64,000 nt of DNA from Isochrysis galbana. Lineage: Eukaryota > Haptophyta > Isochrysidales > Isochrysidaceae. The translations under genes and the position numbers were made by a program. Below, piece by piece: positions 25,872-40,000 of this stretch. The stretch spans positions 5,603,318 through 5,667,317 of the forward strand of contig CM030934.1 of the NCBI GenBank assembly GCA_018136815.1. The letters run 5' to 3'. The notes beneath the pieces are model-generated. The model was not told the DNA's origin. It worked only from the letters and a program-made list of their open reading frames with translations, and did no database searches. The first letter of the stretch is position 1, and each line of letters begins with the position of its first letter.

Positions 25872-26869
25872 GACCGCCTTGCTCTACCTCGCGAGGCCCG
25901 ACAGTGACGTCCGGTGTGGCCGAGATATGGGCTCGTCCTCACAGGCGCACCCCCTTCTGCTATGATCCGGGCCTTGTCAGCCACCCGCGAGTTGCAGCTC
26001 GTAACCTTGGCCGCTTTCCTCCCGCATTGTAGTTCGACTAGTGTCACACCTGAGGAATGCTACTACCTGCCCCACGCTTGGCACAAGCAGCAGCTCTATG
26101 AGGATCTCACTGGCTACAACTCGGCCACGGCTACCCAAGGTCCATAGCAGGGGAGCCAAGGCCCCGGCACTTGGCACGCCGTCACTCTCGTCGTCCGATG
26201 TGGGATGGCTGTAGAGCACACAAGTCACATACGTGAGGCGATCATCCACACGTCCTACACCCGTGGCAGCTGCTCCTGAGCACGAAAGGTCGCCGATCAC
26301 CGCCGAGTGATCGCCGGGCCTTCTATAGTCTATGACCCGTGGCGCCGGCGGCGTGCATCGTCGTGCACCCGGATCACATCCGCTGAGAGCTCAGTGCTAC
26401 TGCCCTCGCTGCCACGCGGCATTGGGCGGTGCGGATAATCTGCTTCCTTCTTCTATGATGCACCAGCTCGGACATCCCGCGGTGTCGTGGCCCATTTTGT
26501 GTCGTGTGATGCCACATTTGTGAAGGATAAGCTCATTCTAAGAATATCTGACGTGAGGGGGGCCACGCCGCCCCAGGCGTGCGCTACATCCTGCATCGTA
26601 GGATAGGAAAGCAACATGCCACACACCTGCATTATCTGCTTGCGTCAAAGTCTCCGACAGCGTCTTCTAATTCCAAACGACTGTCATAGTTCGAGCTATG
26701 GAGCGTGCCGCGACCGCTCCCGATCTCCAGGCGACCCTCGCCACCGCGCCCCACGCTGCCAGTGACGGCACGCTACAGAGCCCTCCCACCGGTGCCCATC
26801 CAAGGCCCACCCAGATCTTGCCCGCGCGGCCACGTGAGCGAGACGCGAGAGCGATCGCGCACAAAAATA

Positions 26870-27080
26870 AATCTGAAGATTCTGGGCTACACACCTACTA
26901 GTTCAAGGTTTCCCTATCTCTATTCCGACACCGCCCTTAACTTCCCTCCCCCCACCTCCTCCCCTGCCCCCCTTCATTCCTTTTTCTTCGGTTTCCGGGG
27001 TCCGGCCCTGGTGCACTACTAAGGGCCTAGTTCGGAGCGTGGGTTCTGGGCAGGCCTTTTGTACGTCTATGTTGTCGCTT
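26870..27080 (+). repeat. Dispersed repeat family, copy A
   Basis: Runs from GAAGATTCTGGGCTACACAC through a pyrimidine-rich middle to TTTCCGGGGTCCGGCCCTGG, then GGGCCTAGTTCGGAGCG and GGCAGGCCTTTTGTACG. The same order of blocks, roughly 80% similar by eye, occurs in inverse orientation at 27660-27915 and 54310-54545, and partly at 50285-50440 and 23957-24090. Confidence 0.8.
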
Positions 27081-27659
27081 GCAGTTGTTCGAGTGTGTGT
27101 GGTTGTCATTGGCTTTTGTTCACGGCTTCGGGCTTCGGTGTTGAGTATCTCACGTGTGTAAAGTCCGGGTCCACCGCGGCTCACGTTTGTGTTGTTCTAG
27201 GTTCCTCAACGTGGTGCGCCACTCTACATACTAACGGCGCTAACTAACGGACTTCTATAGTCTATAGAATAAACTACGGCGGTATCGCATTCTCAGAGGA
27301 GTCAGTGATTATCAGAATACTAGAAAGATACACAACACTAAGCAAAGCCCTACTCTTTGTTTGCCCACACGACCGACTTGGCTAAAACCGCCCAGTTGGG
27401 AATGGGCAGACAACCGAAACCGAAGAAGAGGATAGACCTAAACGACGTCCATCCCTTACTGCTTACTTATTGCTATACACCGTAAGCCAACACGGACATC
27501 TAAAGCCTAGCACAGAATCCTCGCGATAGCCTCCACGTTTGGGGTGACACACATCGTTGAGGAGCCCGAAGCGCAGCGTCTATAAGACGCGGAACTCGAG
27601 GAGCACACTCGGCGCATGAGCGACGCGCAACAACCGAACCCGAGCCCCAAGTACAAACC

Positions 27660-27915
27660 CAATTAAATCATGCACATCCCGACTGCCCCACGAAGAAGAC
27701 GTACAACAGGCCTGCCCCGAACCCGCACTCTGAACTAGGCTCTTGGTAGCGCACCAGAGCCGGACCCCCGACCCCCGAAACCGAAAAAAAGGGATGAAGG
27801 GGGGAAAGGGAGGTGGTGGAGGGAGGGGAAGTAAGGGCGGTGTCGTAGCAGAGACAGGGAGACCTAGACCCAGTAGGCGTGTAGCCCAGAATCTTCAGAG
27901 GTTTTTGTTCCATGG
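27660..27915 (-). repeat. Dispersed repeat family, copy B (inverted relative to copy A)
   Basis: Reverse complement of copy A: GTACAACAGGCCTGCC, CTGAACTAGGCTCTTGG, CCGAAACCGAAAAAAAGGG, purine-rich middle, GTGTAGCCCAGAATCTTCAGA. Together with copy A it makes a large inverted repeat with a spacer of about 580 bp. Confidence 0.8.
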
Positions 27916-28084
27916 CGACCAATCACCAATCATAAGATTAGTTGAGCTAGTGGGACCTAGACTACTGTGCCCCACTAGCTGCTTGGCATATGCTCGCCCC
28001 GGTCCAGAAGCCATGCAAATAGATAGCGCTTTTCACGCAGCTAAGCAATGCTTCTGTGGTGACCGACACGCCCGCCCGCCACGT

Positions 28085-31000
28085 TCAAAAGAGACCCTGC
28101 ACGGTGCGGGCGCGCTGAAACCAACCGGTTATCCCGGCGCGCTGAGGCTGTCCACTCGCTGCAAGCCCGGCCGAGGTGACACCGTCGGTCGCTTCTGCGC
28201 CCCCATCCTGCTCGGCCACCGCCTTCTCCCACACCCAGCAGAGGATCGCGCGGACTACCTCATCCAGAATAGGTGTGGCCATTCCGCGGGCGCGCGCGAC
28301 CCGCGAGGAGCTGTGCACGCGTGAGTGGAGCATGCCACTTTTTCCGGAGCTGAGGTGCAAGAGAAATCCGCCATCATCGAGAGGAGCGGCGCTTGCTGGC
28401 CGGCCAAATGCGCCGCTGGCTGCGGCGGCGGTCTCGTGTGCGGTGTATAGCAACACATCCTCCCGTTGCGACGGAGATGCCGAGAAGAGGGGCAGTGTCG
28501 GTGGCTCGAGCACGAGGAGGAGATGGTCGCGCCCGTCCGCGTCTCGCCAGCGGCACGAGTTGAGCGGCAGTCCGACTAGATACCCGATGAGGGCGTTCCA
28601 CGGTAGGCGAAGGCCCCGGATGGGTTGTAGCGAGGGATACACCTGTTCCAAAGGGAAAGCAGAAGGCAATCGCTCGATGAAGGAGGCGATCTCGGTATCC
28701 GCCGAGACCTGAGCAGCAAGCACCCCACGCCGAAGATCGCGCCACGAGCGAAAGGAACGGAACGAGTCCCACTGTGAGCGGAGCAGCCAGGCGGCGACAT
28801 CTCTGGCGCTAGCGACAGCGTTGTCGAAGTCCATAGCACCCGGCAAGCGCCGCGGGGCAAGGACTATGAGGTGCAGCAAGGGTGCCAGCGTCGACTCGGA
28901 GGCGCCGGTGGGCAGCGGCGTGGAAGGCACGCCCTGCGACGTCCTCTCGGCGGGTAGGTGGCTGCTCGTCGTGTCGCGCGACTCACGCTCGGCGGCCTCG
29001 CGAGCCGATGCACACGCCGCTGCAGCGGGGTACTCGCCAGAGGAAACGTGTCCTCCTCCTGAGTGACCGAACGCAAAGGTCATGGCCGATCGGCGGAGGA
29101 GTGACCTCGAGATGGTGGCGGCGGACACACCTGCACTGCCACCGGCGGGCTCCGTTTGACGGAACGCGGACGTCTGGTGGTGCGGAGGCAGCTGCGAGCC
29201 GGGGGCGTCCGCGCCAACTTCGGCATGGCGCTGGACGGCCACATCACTCATTGCCGGGTGGGTGCTACGTGTCGATCTGCGGAGCCTTGGGCCGCCTGGG
29301 CGCGGCCCAGCCGCAGTGGGAGAAGGGGGGGAGGAAGGCTCCAGTGGAGCGTCGGGCTGGGCCACCCAAGCCACGACACAGAGCTCGGACCATGGCTCGG
29401 GGAGGGCAAATCCGATGCACGAGTCTCCGCAGGGTATGAGGTGCAAGCAAACGGCTTCAAGCGCCGGCTCAAGGTCTGGAGATGCCCTCTGGTTGTAGGA
29501 ATCAGAGATGGCGGTCGCCACAGCGGGAGGCTGTGCGTGATACGACGCTACTGTGGCCATCGAATAAGGCAAAACGGGCGGGTGCTCGACAAGCCAGTTG
29601 AAATACTCGTAAGCCATGGCCGGAGGGCAAGGCAACGGCAAGGGAGTGGCGGGTACAACGGCAGCCCGAGCGCGCAATGGCGGGTTGGCCATCGCCGAGG
29701 CCAAAAACGGGCCAAGCTGTGCGGATGGCCCGGCGAGGGGTACGGCGGCGGGCGGAGGCGTAACGCTTGAACCCGTCGAGAGTCGCAGACTTGCAAGTGG
29801 GAGGCACTCACGGACCAAAAAGTCGTACGCCGCGCCCTCCGAATCGTCGCAAATGTCCGACAGGACGTCCTCGATACCTCGAGGGGGCCCGGCGGATCCG
29901 AAGGCGAACTCAAGGTCAGATAGCATCGGGACACCAAAGCACAATGAGTCAGTAGCGGGTTGGCTAGGGGCCGCCGCGTCAATAGGGGCAGACGTAGTAG
30001 AACGGGGAGACTGCGCGCCGGGGGTGCGCGACCCGGGCGTCCTCGAATCGACGGAAGGGGAGGCCTGCAGAGCATCAGCAGACCCAAGCAACGCAGCCTC
30101 GCACCGCAACCCGTCGGAATCCTCACTGATGAAAATACCAACAAACAAGCCTTTCGTCACCAAAAGCAGAGCCTGAGCGCGAGAACGAATTTGGCGCGCT
30201 GCGGGAGAGGCATTTTCGGCTGCGCTAGTTGACCAGTTGGCTGCTTCCCCTGGCACATGGGATTGGGCAGACGACGGTCCGATCATACTCGGGTTCGAGA
30301 GCCCGCACGAATTACCGTAGTTGGCAGTCGACATGGAGGGCGTCCGCGAGAGTGGCATCCGTTTGAAGGACCCCGCCGATGGGACCAACGGCGCGGCGCG
30401 CGATGCCATAGATGTAGCCATCTTGCCCGAGGCGCTATCGAGTATAGGCATCGATGGTAGCACTCGAGTCGAGGGCACGGGTCGCCGGCGTTGCAGACAC
30501 GTGGTTACTACGTCTGCAAGTCGCGAGATCAGAGCAGCTCGTTGCGCTGCCTGCGTTGTGAGAGTGGTGGACGACGGCAGGCGCGGGCATGCTCCTCCAC
30601 CTGCGCAGGTGGGCTGTGCGGCAGTGCCCATCGACCGACAAGTGCAGGCGCCTATGCACGTTTGCAATGTCGCATTTGATGCCACGGCAACATCTGCCCG
30701 TGAATGGTCCGAAGACGGCGCCTCTTCATTTGGAAGCGAAGGCAAGGGTATCCGCCACGTTTTGAGCGTCAGCGCTAGCCCGATTGCCCGATGAAGACTC
30801 CCGGTCGCAACACTTACACAACCACCGCCCGCAGGGCTAGAATTGCCGCCTTTACCCACGCGTGGTGAGCCGCAGCAGCTCCCACGAGATGTGGATAGGT
30901 CGAGTCGTGCGACTGCTGGCCCAGGCGCCGCAGGGGCGGGGGCGTCAATGTGAGAGGCGCCAGACGGTGGGAATGCGCCCGAGAGCATGCTGCCCGCACC

Positions 31001-34000
31001 CTTCACCGATGAGCAACCCGCAGCACGCACAATCGTACGCTCGATAGATTGGATAGAACCGCTTATCTGCTGGTGTGCCAGAGGAGGATGCGGAGATGGC
31101 GGGGACGTATTCGGAGTCGAGGAAGAGGAGAGCGGCGGAGAGGACACACTGGCGGTCAAGTCGTTCCCGCCATATACGGATGCGTCGCGCGAGGTAAGGA
31201 TGTTGCTCCCGCCGTGAAAGGATAAGTCACGTGGAGTGGATCCCGGCGAGCCGCGAGGGAAGTATTCAATACCCCCGCCGTTGTCACGTTGACACGCACT
31301 TGCAGCGTCCTCGAGCTCACAGCGCGCGCGGAGGGCAGCGTCGACGGCCAACAAGCACGTGGGTGCTGTAGCTGGAGGCTCACCTACATATGAATGCGCT
31401 AACGGCGTGGCGGAAGTGGTAGAGGGGCCCTCTGCCTCGAGCCCCGCCAAGGCAACTCCAGAGCGAGAGATGTGTGCAATCCAAAGGACCTCGGCCCCCC
31501 TATTGGCAGGAGGAAGAAAGCAAGCATAGAAAAGGCGTGGGGGTGCCAAAGGCTGGAGGGATGGCCTCGGCCGCCTGGCCGGGGGTGAGGATGAAAAGGC
31601 ATCATCCTCTTGAAGCAGAGGTCCAGTCGCATAGCTGGCGGCTGCCGCCCAGGAGGGATAACGCCGGACATGTTCGCTTCCATTGAGTCGTCCGCCATCG
31701 GGTCGTCCGAGCTCGTGCACTGAGGATCGTGTGGACGTAGTCGCAAGGCTTTTCACGGCTTCAGCGGCGGCAGACATCGCCCACGAGGGCATCGCCCATC
31801 GGTAGGTTTGGCGGCGACACCGCCACAAGCCAAGCGCATGAGCGCAGCAAAGGGTATCCACGGCCTCTCGCCCCGCTTTCTCCGACAGCTTTTCGGAGAC
31901 ACCGTCTTCCGACGCTTCGCGACTCGATGAGAGCAGGGCGCACAGCCGAGCCTCTGCGAGTGAGGCGCCAAGTTGCACGCAGAGCTCGTCAACATAAGGA
32001 GCCCAGACACCGCCGATGGGCCCGCCAACAAGTGCATGGCTCCCACCTACACCACCGCCGTCTTGAGTGATCGAACCTGGCACCTCCCATTTACCGTTGG
32101 CGATATACGGAGCAGGCGAAAGCGACCCTCCAAGCTCGCTCAAGACGGCAGGGGAAGCTGCAGCCACATTTCCACTATCCGGGCCTCCGCTCGTGACAAC
32201 GCCATCGCCGCGCGCCCATAGATGCACTCGCAGCTGGTATCGCACCACCGATCCTGGATTTGGGTGAGCGGACACCTCCGGTGAATGCAAGCTATCTGGC
32301 GGAGGCGGAGGCGCAAAGATGCGAACGCGCAATGCTTCATCATCGACCGCCGGTGGGCTATCCAAGCTGCTCGATACCCCTGGTGACTGTGTTTCCCACA
32401 GCGTTACAAGTGCGCAAGCAATGGCCTCACGAGCCACATTCCCGCGCTTCGCGCTTCCTGAAAGCGATGGTGATAGGAGCATGCGAGTCAACCCGAGCCT
32501 TGCTAGTGGCCGGCCACGTCCAGGGCTCCAAGAGTGTGAATCAGACATTGCCAGCAGTGAGTCGGGCAACGCAGCTGTGTTGATAGGCCGCCAACCCCCT
32601 CCGCGCACTGCGGACACCGCGCGAGGCAACCATGCAGACCAAGCGTCGGCGCCCGACGGCGTGCCCTCAGGCGCCGAGAGCAAACGATTTCGGTGCTCGG
32701 TATGCGGTGAGTCATTTTGCGAATGGTTTTGCGAGGACGTGGTTGACGCGCTGGCAGCGCCACGGATGCTGCAACTAGTGCGGCTAAACTCTACATTCCC
32801 GCAAGATCCCGCACCACCGATCGAGCTGGCCATCCGAGCTGCGGTGACGCTCAGTACACTCGCTTGCGCTAGGCCCTCCTCAGCATCGGTGGGTCCTGCC
32901 CATCCGAAAAGATCCTCATCTGCCGTTCGAGCTAATTCTGATCGAGAAGAATGGACGGCGGTGTCCCTAGCGGCAGCCTCAGCCGTTCTTCGAGTCGGAC
33001 CAGCCTTAGGAGAAGACGGCGCGGAGAGAGGGGGCCAATCCGAGGTACTGCGACCATCGAATTCGTGCTCGGCCTGAGGGCTTTCTGTGCTTGCATGCCT
33101 TGGTATAGGAACAGGCGGCAACTCAACTATTGCTGAGGCGAGCGGAGAAGCTGAAGGCGGACACAAAAATCGGACATCCTGTGAGGAGAGGCGCAGGTCG
33201 GGGTTTCGCTGCATCAGCATCGAAAGGGTGGCGAGAACCAGCTCGTCCATTTTCAGAGCGAGGTGACTCATAAGACCATCAGTGATGTCAGCAAGCGGTC
33301 GTGCTTTGCGAGGCATCAGACTTTCCGGGTTTGGCTCCTTGCTGGGCGCATCTGCCTCCTCGGTAGCCTCATCGCGGACCCTAACGTCCGGCTCAGGGTG
33401 TGAAAGGCCCAAAGCGTCGCTTTCCGTCAACCCAAGAACACGAAGCTCGACGAAAAGACGTCGCTTCCGCATGGCACGCGAGGGCGCGGCGCCACCGCCG
33501 CCAGCCACACTTGATTCCACCTGACCTCCACTGCACGTTGGTGGGGCGGACGATGTGGAGCCGCTGTTGTCTTCATTTGCGCTAGTAGCAGCATGAAGCT
33601 CTCCAGCTACTCCTGCCACGTGAGATCCGGTCGGTGTCGAGGGTCGGGAATCACGTAGCGTGCCAGATTCCGGCATACCTCCGCATGAGGTGGAAGCAGC
33701 GATGACGCTGACCGATGAATTCCGCGTTAGAGGCAGAGAGGTCGACGGAGAGCCATCTGCCGGGAGTGCGGTGCTAGATGGGCAGCCAGGTCGTGCAGCG
33801 GCGACCCGCACCTCTTCCTCTCTCAACGTCAATTGCAATAGGAAGGTTGCGTCGGAGCCCATCTGGCGGTAGACAAATAGAGAACCATCGTCGCAAGCCA
33901 CCGAGAAGGGAGAGAGCGCTGCCCGTAAAGCACGTAAAGCGCGGCTCTTATCGGCTAACAAGCGCTCGTGTAATTCAAATGTCTCGCAGCGAAGCTCATC

Positions 34001-37000
34001 CAGCCCAAATTTCCCTCCAGGTAGCAACCGATCATCAGGCAACCGCACCTCGTCAACTTGGCGAAGCAAAACGCGTTTAGTTGAGATGTCGAGGGCACGG
34101 CGCACCGCAGCTTCGGCTGCCGCCAGTGCTGCCATGGCGAGCATCATTGGCGCGCCAGCTACTGTCACATCGACGAGCTCGACAAGAGGATCTTCCACAT
34201 CCACCGTGCCCGATATTCCGGATGCCGCCGCGGCTGGCACAGATGCAGAGGCGGTCTCAGATCCGTGAGGAGCGTCCGTATCCGCCCCCTCAACAGGAAG
34301 GGGACGCAACAGCATCCACGCGCAATCGGATAGTGCCGTCTGCGAATTGGCACTCCCAGAGGCGAACGAGGCGATGGCCGTCGCGTAGGCATTTGGCACC
34401 GCTTCAAGCAAGCTACTCGTGCTTGATCCTGCACCTATCAGACTTGCGGCGGAGCCGTCGCGAGAGATTGCTTTGGAAGCTCCGCACGCATTAATGCCAT
34501 CGCCACCGCCTTGGCCTCGTTGCGACCAATGGCTGAGACAGGGTGGCGTTGGTGCAGATGGCGCCCCTTGCGTCGAAACATCTGTGGTGGCCGGCGGCAC
34601 GGCTATGCTCGACGTTCGTCGCATGCCCGACGCGGGGGCTGCCGAAAGGCAAAGTGAGGAGTCGCCAGAAGACGCCACACACTGATTAGCAGGGGAGCCC
34701 CCGGGCGGCGTCACCGTACTCGGGGCAAACGTCGAGGTGTCCCGTGGTGCTGTTGGCTGGCAATCGGTGGGGCCTTTGGTGGAAGGCGCTCGAACGCATG
34801 TTCGTAGGATGGCCACTCCCACTCCAGCCACAGCCGTAAGTTGCACGTCAAGAGCAGGTAGCTTGAGGTTTTGCAGAGATAGCCTAAATAGAGCTCTCAC
34901 ATCTGGATGCGCAAGGGGCAAGCGCAAAGTCGTGTGGAGGAGTCTATCCGTGGGAAGCAGCGGCAATTGCGCCTGCACCGACAGCACAATCCGCTCCAAT
35001 TCATCTAGCGCGGGTGCAGAATTCAGTCGCGGCGAAGTCATTTGGCGGTCGTCGGTTGAAGCGATCGCGTCACCCCGACCGTGTTCAGCTTGAGCAACGG
35101 TCGTGGTCGTGCATGTGTTGGCGCATGCAACACTTGCAGAATGTTCCTTGCGAGATGGTGGTGATGAAGAGGACGCCCATTGGGCAGCGAGAGCAACTAA
35201 TCGCGCGGACGCCCCTGCCGCTCGAAGGCGTGTGGCAAGCCCATCAAGCATCTTGCTATCTGAAATTTCAAGCACTCCCGTGATTTCACTCTGCTGCCCT
35301 CTTCCGAGATGGTGAGAACCCTCGTCCACCGAGACCAACGCCGGTGACTTAAGCCGGAGCACTTTGACACGCAATTCTACATCCTCGGGTGCCTCACTGA
35401 GAAGCGCCGGATAAGAGGACGTCTCATCTTCTAGGATGGACGCAAAGCCTTCTGCAACAGCAACGTCGCCAGGGTGCGTAACGCATTCATCAGCGTTTCC
35501 GGCACGAGAATGTGCACGCTGCTGGAAGCTTGATATTCCGTGAGGTGCACAATCCAGCCCGCCGCTGAAGGCGGATCGTGGGGTCGAAGTCGCCCTGTTC
35601 ATGTTAGCACCAAGGGTGTCCCCCGTCCGACCACGGCAAACAATGTCAGAGATAGTCGCGCTAATGCCACCACTCTTTAGGGGCCATGCAGAATGCCCAC
35701 CACCAGAGGCCACGTGGCTCCAACTACCTACTTCAACTTCAACTTGTGCAAGGAGAAGTCCACCCGCATGTGAGAAGAAGAAGGAAGACAGAAGTTCAGA
35801 ATTCGCCGTATCATCTTCCTCCAATGACATCGAAGACGCTCCGACTATCTCTGAGTTTTGTGCCTCGCGAAATCTTTCGACACATCGCGGCGGGCTCGAA
35901 TGCAGAAGAAGGCTTGCGGCAGCAAGCTGTGTCGGCGCGTTGCCATCGACAATTTGTGATGACTGGTCGGCAGGTTGTCCTAATGGTTGGGGCCTCAGCC
36001 ACGGCGTTGCGCGGGGCAAGAGACTGAAATCTGGCGCCATTGCATGGTCGAAACCGGCTTCAAGCTCCGCAAGCGCGCGCTGATCGTGCAACAAGTCTCC
36101 GATAGGCAGTCTAAGAGTGGCTGCTACTTCACATTGCTTTGCGGCGTACATCACATCTGGCAAATGCGGTGCAAAGCCAGCTCGCATACCGGACAGTAGG
36201 GCTCCGGTGAAGACAGCTCCTCGCCAGCAGAGCGCGTGGTCACACAGTTGCTGTGCGAGGCGTAGAGAGGCATCGGAGGGCGGCTGAGCCGAGGGATCTG
36301 CAGGGGCCATCTTGCAAAGGGAATTCGGTGTCGGCGAGCCGCTTGCACATGAGGGATTACCCTCGACGGATGTCTCGGGACGCGACGTCATGGGGGAACC
36401 GCCTGTGCCATGCGCTTCGAACCACTTTCGTACTTTGGCCTCCGTGCACGAAATGGAATCGGTCGGCATCTTTAGCTGCGGAGTCGTCCGAAGCTCTTCT
36501 TGCAAAGATGTCAGCGATTCGGTGTGCTCTTGCGGCGTCCGCCGAAAGCCTTGCACACCAGAGCCCTGCTGAGAGATCGGCAACGTCATGCCAGGCACTT
36601 TAGATGCATGAGCAGCGGCATCTCGTATATGACTCTCCGCTATGCTCGCAGAAGCGGCTTTATTTTGTGCGAGTTGGATACCGAGCAATTCAGCGATAAA
36701 TGGATCAGCAGGCGGCGGGGCTTTCAGGTCTGACAATGAGCATGCGCAGACATTGAGTCGGAATGTGTTGGCGCTGCCCGATGGCGAAAGCACCGGAGAC
36801 TCATCGATACCATGAACATCGCGACGGCTACCATCTTGAGTGGCCGTCCCAGCATTGGTCGGGGACGCGGCTTCCGGATGAGCCTCCGCCTCATCCTCCG
36901 GCGTCGTAATCCACGCTAAGGCAGCAGTGTCCGAGCCGTCCGCAAGCCACTTGACAAAGCAAGTAAGAGGTGGAGGAGGAGGCGTTTGGCTGACCGCCTT

Positions 37001-40000
37001 GGTACTGTCATCTATGTCATCTATCGGTTCACGCCTATGAGTGCTGGATGACGTGAGTAGCTGACCAGGGTACAGAGCCAAGAGCGAGGCCCATGATGCA
37101 CCAAAGACGGGCGCTGAGGCGCCACTCGTATCTAGTCGCTGTCGGGGAATGCACCTAAGGAGCTCGCGCGCCATGACTCTTGCCCTTGGCTCGGGTCGCT
37201 GAGCAAGCACCGCCGGAGCTCCGTCTGGCGTGTCATCTCGGATGCCTGCACGGATTCCGGCGGCGGCAAAGCCGGTAGCGATGGGCGAGGGCAGCTGCTG
37301 AAGCGTCGATGCAGTCGCGCAGGCAGATTCGACAAAATGCACGCGTGCATCGCAAGCAGCAGCAAGCATCTCCTCGTAACCTTCGCGAAGCAGCCGTAAC
37401 GGTAGCGAATACCCAGATGCACGAATATTGACCGCGTCAGACCCACATCCCCCCCCCTCACCAACACTCGCTAGACTAGCTGCAACAAGGCTAGCACTCG
37501 GAAATGAGGGCAGGCTCGCAGCGGTGACGAGGTTGGTGCTGTTCGAACGGCGCATCGCAGGATCCACCGGGTTCTTGATGGTGGGAGTCAGCGTCGCCGC
37601 AGACCCACAAACAGCGGGCACGATCGCTGCGGAGTCGGTGTCGGAAATGGGTATGGGAGCAAATCGAGGTTGAGTCGCCGCGGGTGCATGGGCAGGCATG
37701 GATGATGAGTCCTCGTCGGGAGTCGATGAGAGCGATGGATGACCGCTGTGTGGCGAAGATAGCGCGAGAGCCTCTCGTGGGCGGCGTATGGATTGGAGCG
37801 AGAACGGCTGTAGGTCAACACTTGCATGCGCGCCGTGCATGAGTAGGTGATGTGCAGGAAGGTCAACCTCTGGAAGCCCCGGACCAGCTTGGGTCCCTCC
37901 TCCGCTGTGCACCATGAATGTCGCTGAGGTGGAAGTACGTTGGGGGGTAGGATCTCCTGCTGAGCATGACTCCGACGTCCTCGCTCTCGAATCTTGCATT
38001 AGCCGTGAGGCAGGAATTCCCGAACGCTGCGGTCGTCTGGCACTGCCTATGGTCACATGGACCGTGCTCGGGGCTCCGCTTCCTCCACTTACACCACATG
38101 AGGCTGCCATGCCGCCTGTCGTGCCGCTTCGACGGGCCGTCTTTCCAACGACGGCTATTGATCCAGTCGACGCGCGCTCAGAAAAATACCCTTCTGCGCC
38201 TTGACCGCTCCCACAAGCGCGAAGCGCAGATGGAGTATATGCTGCGCGTCCGCCTTCAATCTGTATTGTGCTCGCTGCTGGGACATCGGATACCGTGCAT
38301 GATACACCTCCGGCGAGATGCGAGTCGATCTCTGCGATGCGCCAAGCTAGCCGCCAGAACAGCGCTGCACTAGTCAATTTCACGGCACTGTTCCCTTCTG
38401 CATTGGGCATGGAGGTCGCGGACATCCCAGAGGGCAGCCGAATGTGGTCGTTAACAGGCTCTACCCAAAGGGACACTTCCACAGCTCTTCTGAGTTCCGC
38501 TTCGGTGGCACGCTCTGTAGCCCTTGTTGCTCGCGCCACGTACTGCAAAAGGCAAGCGCCGCCACCTTCTAGTGCGACTGCATGGCACATGTGCACGGCA
38601 GCCACCGAGATGCTGGGAGGAGAGCCTGGGAGCCGGCCTTCACCACTGTCGCGAATGTTTTCCTCAGGATTCCTACGCCCGATGCTGCCGCCATCGGCGT
38701 GTGTATTTGACGTCGCTGGCAAGGCTTCACTACAACCCTCACCCGCGGCGGCGCGTTCCGCAGCAGTTGTAAGACGTTCCACATCTGCACACCACCAGCC
38801 CTCTTCTAGACGGGCCTTCATGAGCAAGCCAACAAGGAGAAGAGCCATGCGTTCTGTCGAGAGCGGCCATCGCCATTGCCTTCGCCACAATGCCATGCGA
38901 AGCCACCTCTGCGAGTCCGCTCGCGCTCCATCTCGCCTACCTTCAAGATCTCCTGGCCCCTCTCCCTCTCCCTCGCCCCACACCCCGCCCCAATCTTTTC
39001 CTTCTGCGTAGTACCCGTCGTCATCATCCTCGTCCGAGTACTCGTCATCCTCCCCCTCTTCCCTCGAAACATCCTCTCCCTCCGTTGTGTATTCTTCCTC
39101 GCTCTCCGACTCCTCCGATGATTCCTCTGTTGATGAATTTACCTCGGCCGCCTCGGCCTCCCAACGCTTTGCAGCGGCACGCCGACGCCACGTCTTGTCA
39201 CGCTGCGAGTCCGCTTCGCTGGTGATGAGCGGGCCGCCAAGTGATGCATACAACAGCACATTAGCGCGAGTCGCGATCGCTGCGGGCGAGTCGAGGGGCA
39301 CGAACCCGCCGCTTGCCTGAACAACTACATCACATGCTAAGACAACACTCCTCCACACCGTAAGCAGATGATTACGCGCGCCTCCGGCCTGCTCGCATCG
39401 GAATCCGCAAGCTCGCAGGAAGATGAGACCGTTAGGGCGATGGAGTAAGCGCACTACAAGTGCTGCTGGGGCGTCATCACCAAGGGCGTGAGTCGCTAGG
39501 TGGGATGCTTTGGGTGTCGAGATGCCACCACCAAACGCAGCAGGACTCGCCACTTCGTCCCGCTCAGAGCTACCTTTGGGAGCAAGGGGCAATTCGGCCT
39601 TGTTGTTCTCGCTTTCGTTCCCCCCAGAAGATTGCGCGTGGCCGGAACTCTGCCATTCGCGTTGCTGGCTTAAGGCCCTCTCACTGAAGCGTTTCTCGGA
39701 TGGCGGGGCCCATCTACATGCGTATGTTGATGCTCCCAAGCGCATCGGAAGAAGGCGCCGCAGCTCTGCAATCAAACGTGCTAGGGCAAGACGTTGCGCC
39801 GGCGCGCCGCCTGCAATTACACGCACATGGGACTTAATATGAAGGTCCAATGATGGGCTAGCATCGGGGCCCGCCGCGGTCACCGCAGGCGAACCCAAGC
39901 CTTCAACCTCATCATCTCCAAGCTCGTCGTCGAATGAGAGCCCACTCAGGGAATTCAGAGGGCTAAGCTGGGGGTGCGCGACAGTGCTCGTGGGGCTCGT

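Larger units (their letters stand above)
25872..28084. other. Repeat-rich intergenic stretch downstream of SZT2
   Basis: No convincing gene. It carries two inverted copies of a dispersed repeat (26870-27080 and 27660-27915). A 107-aa minus ORF (25977-26300) shows no domain. Base composition drops toward AT in 27240-27530. Confidence 0.5.

Noticed and set aside
32319-33077. A 252-codon plus-strand ORF, and many similar ones opposite SZT2
   Set aside because: They are antisense shadows of the GC-rich SZT2 exon with no start context, domains or splice sites of their own.
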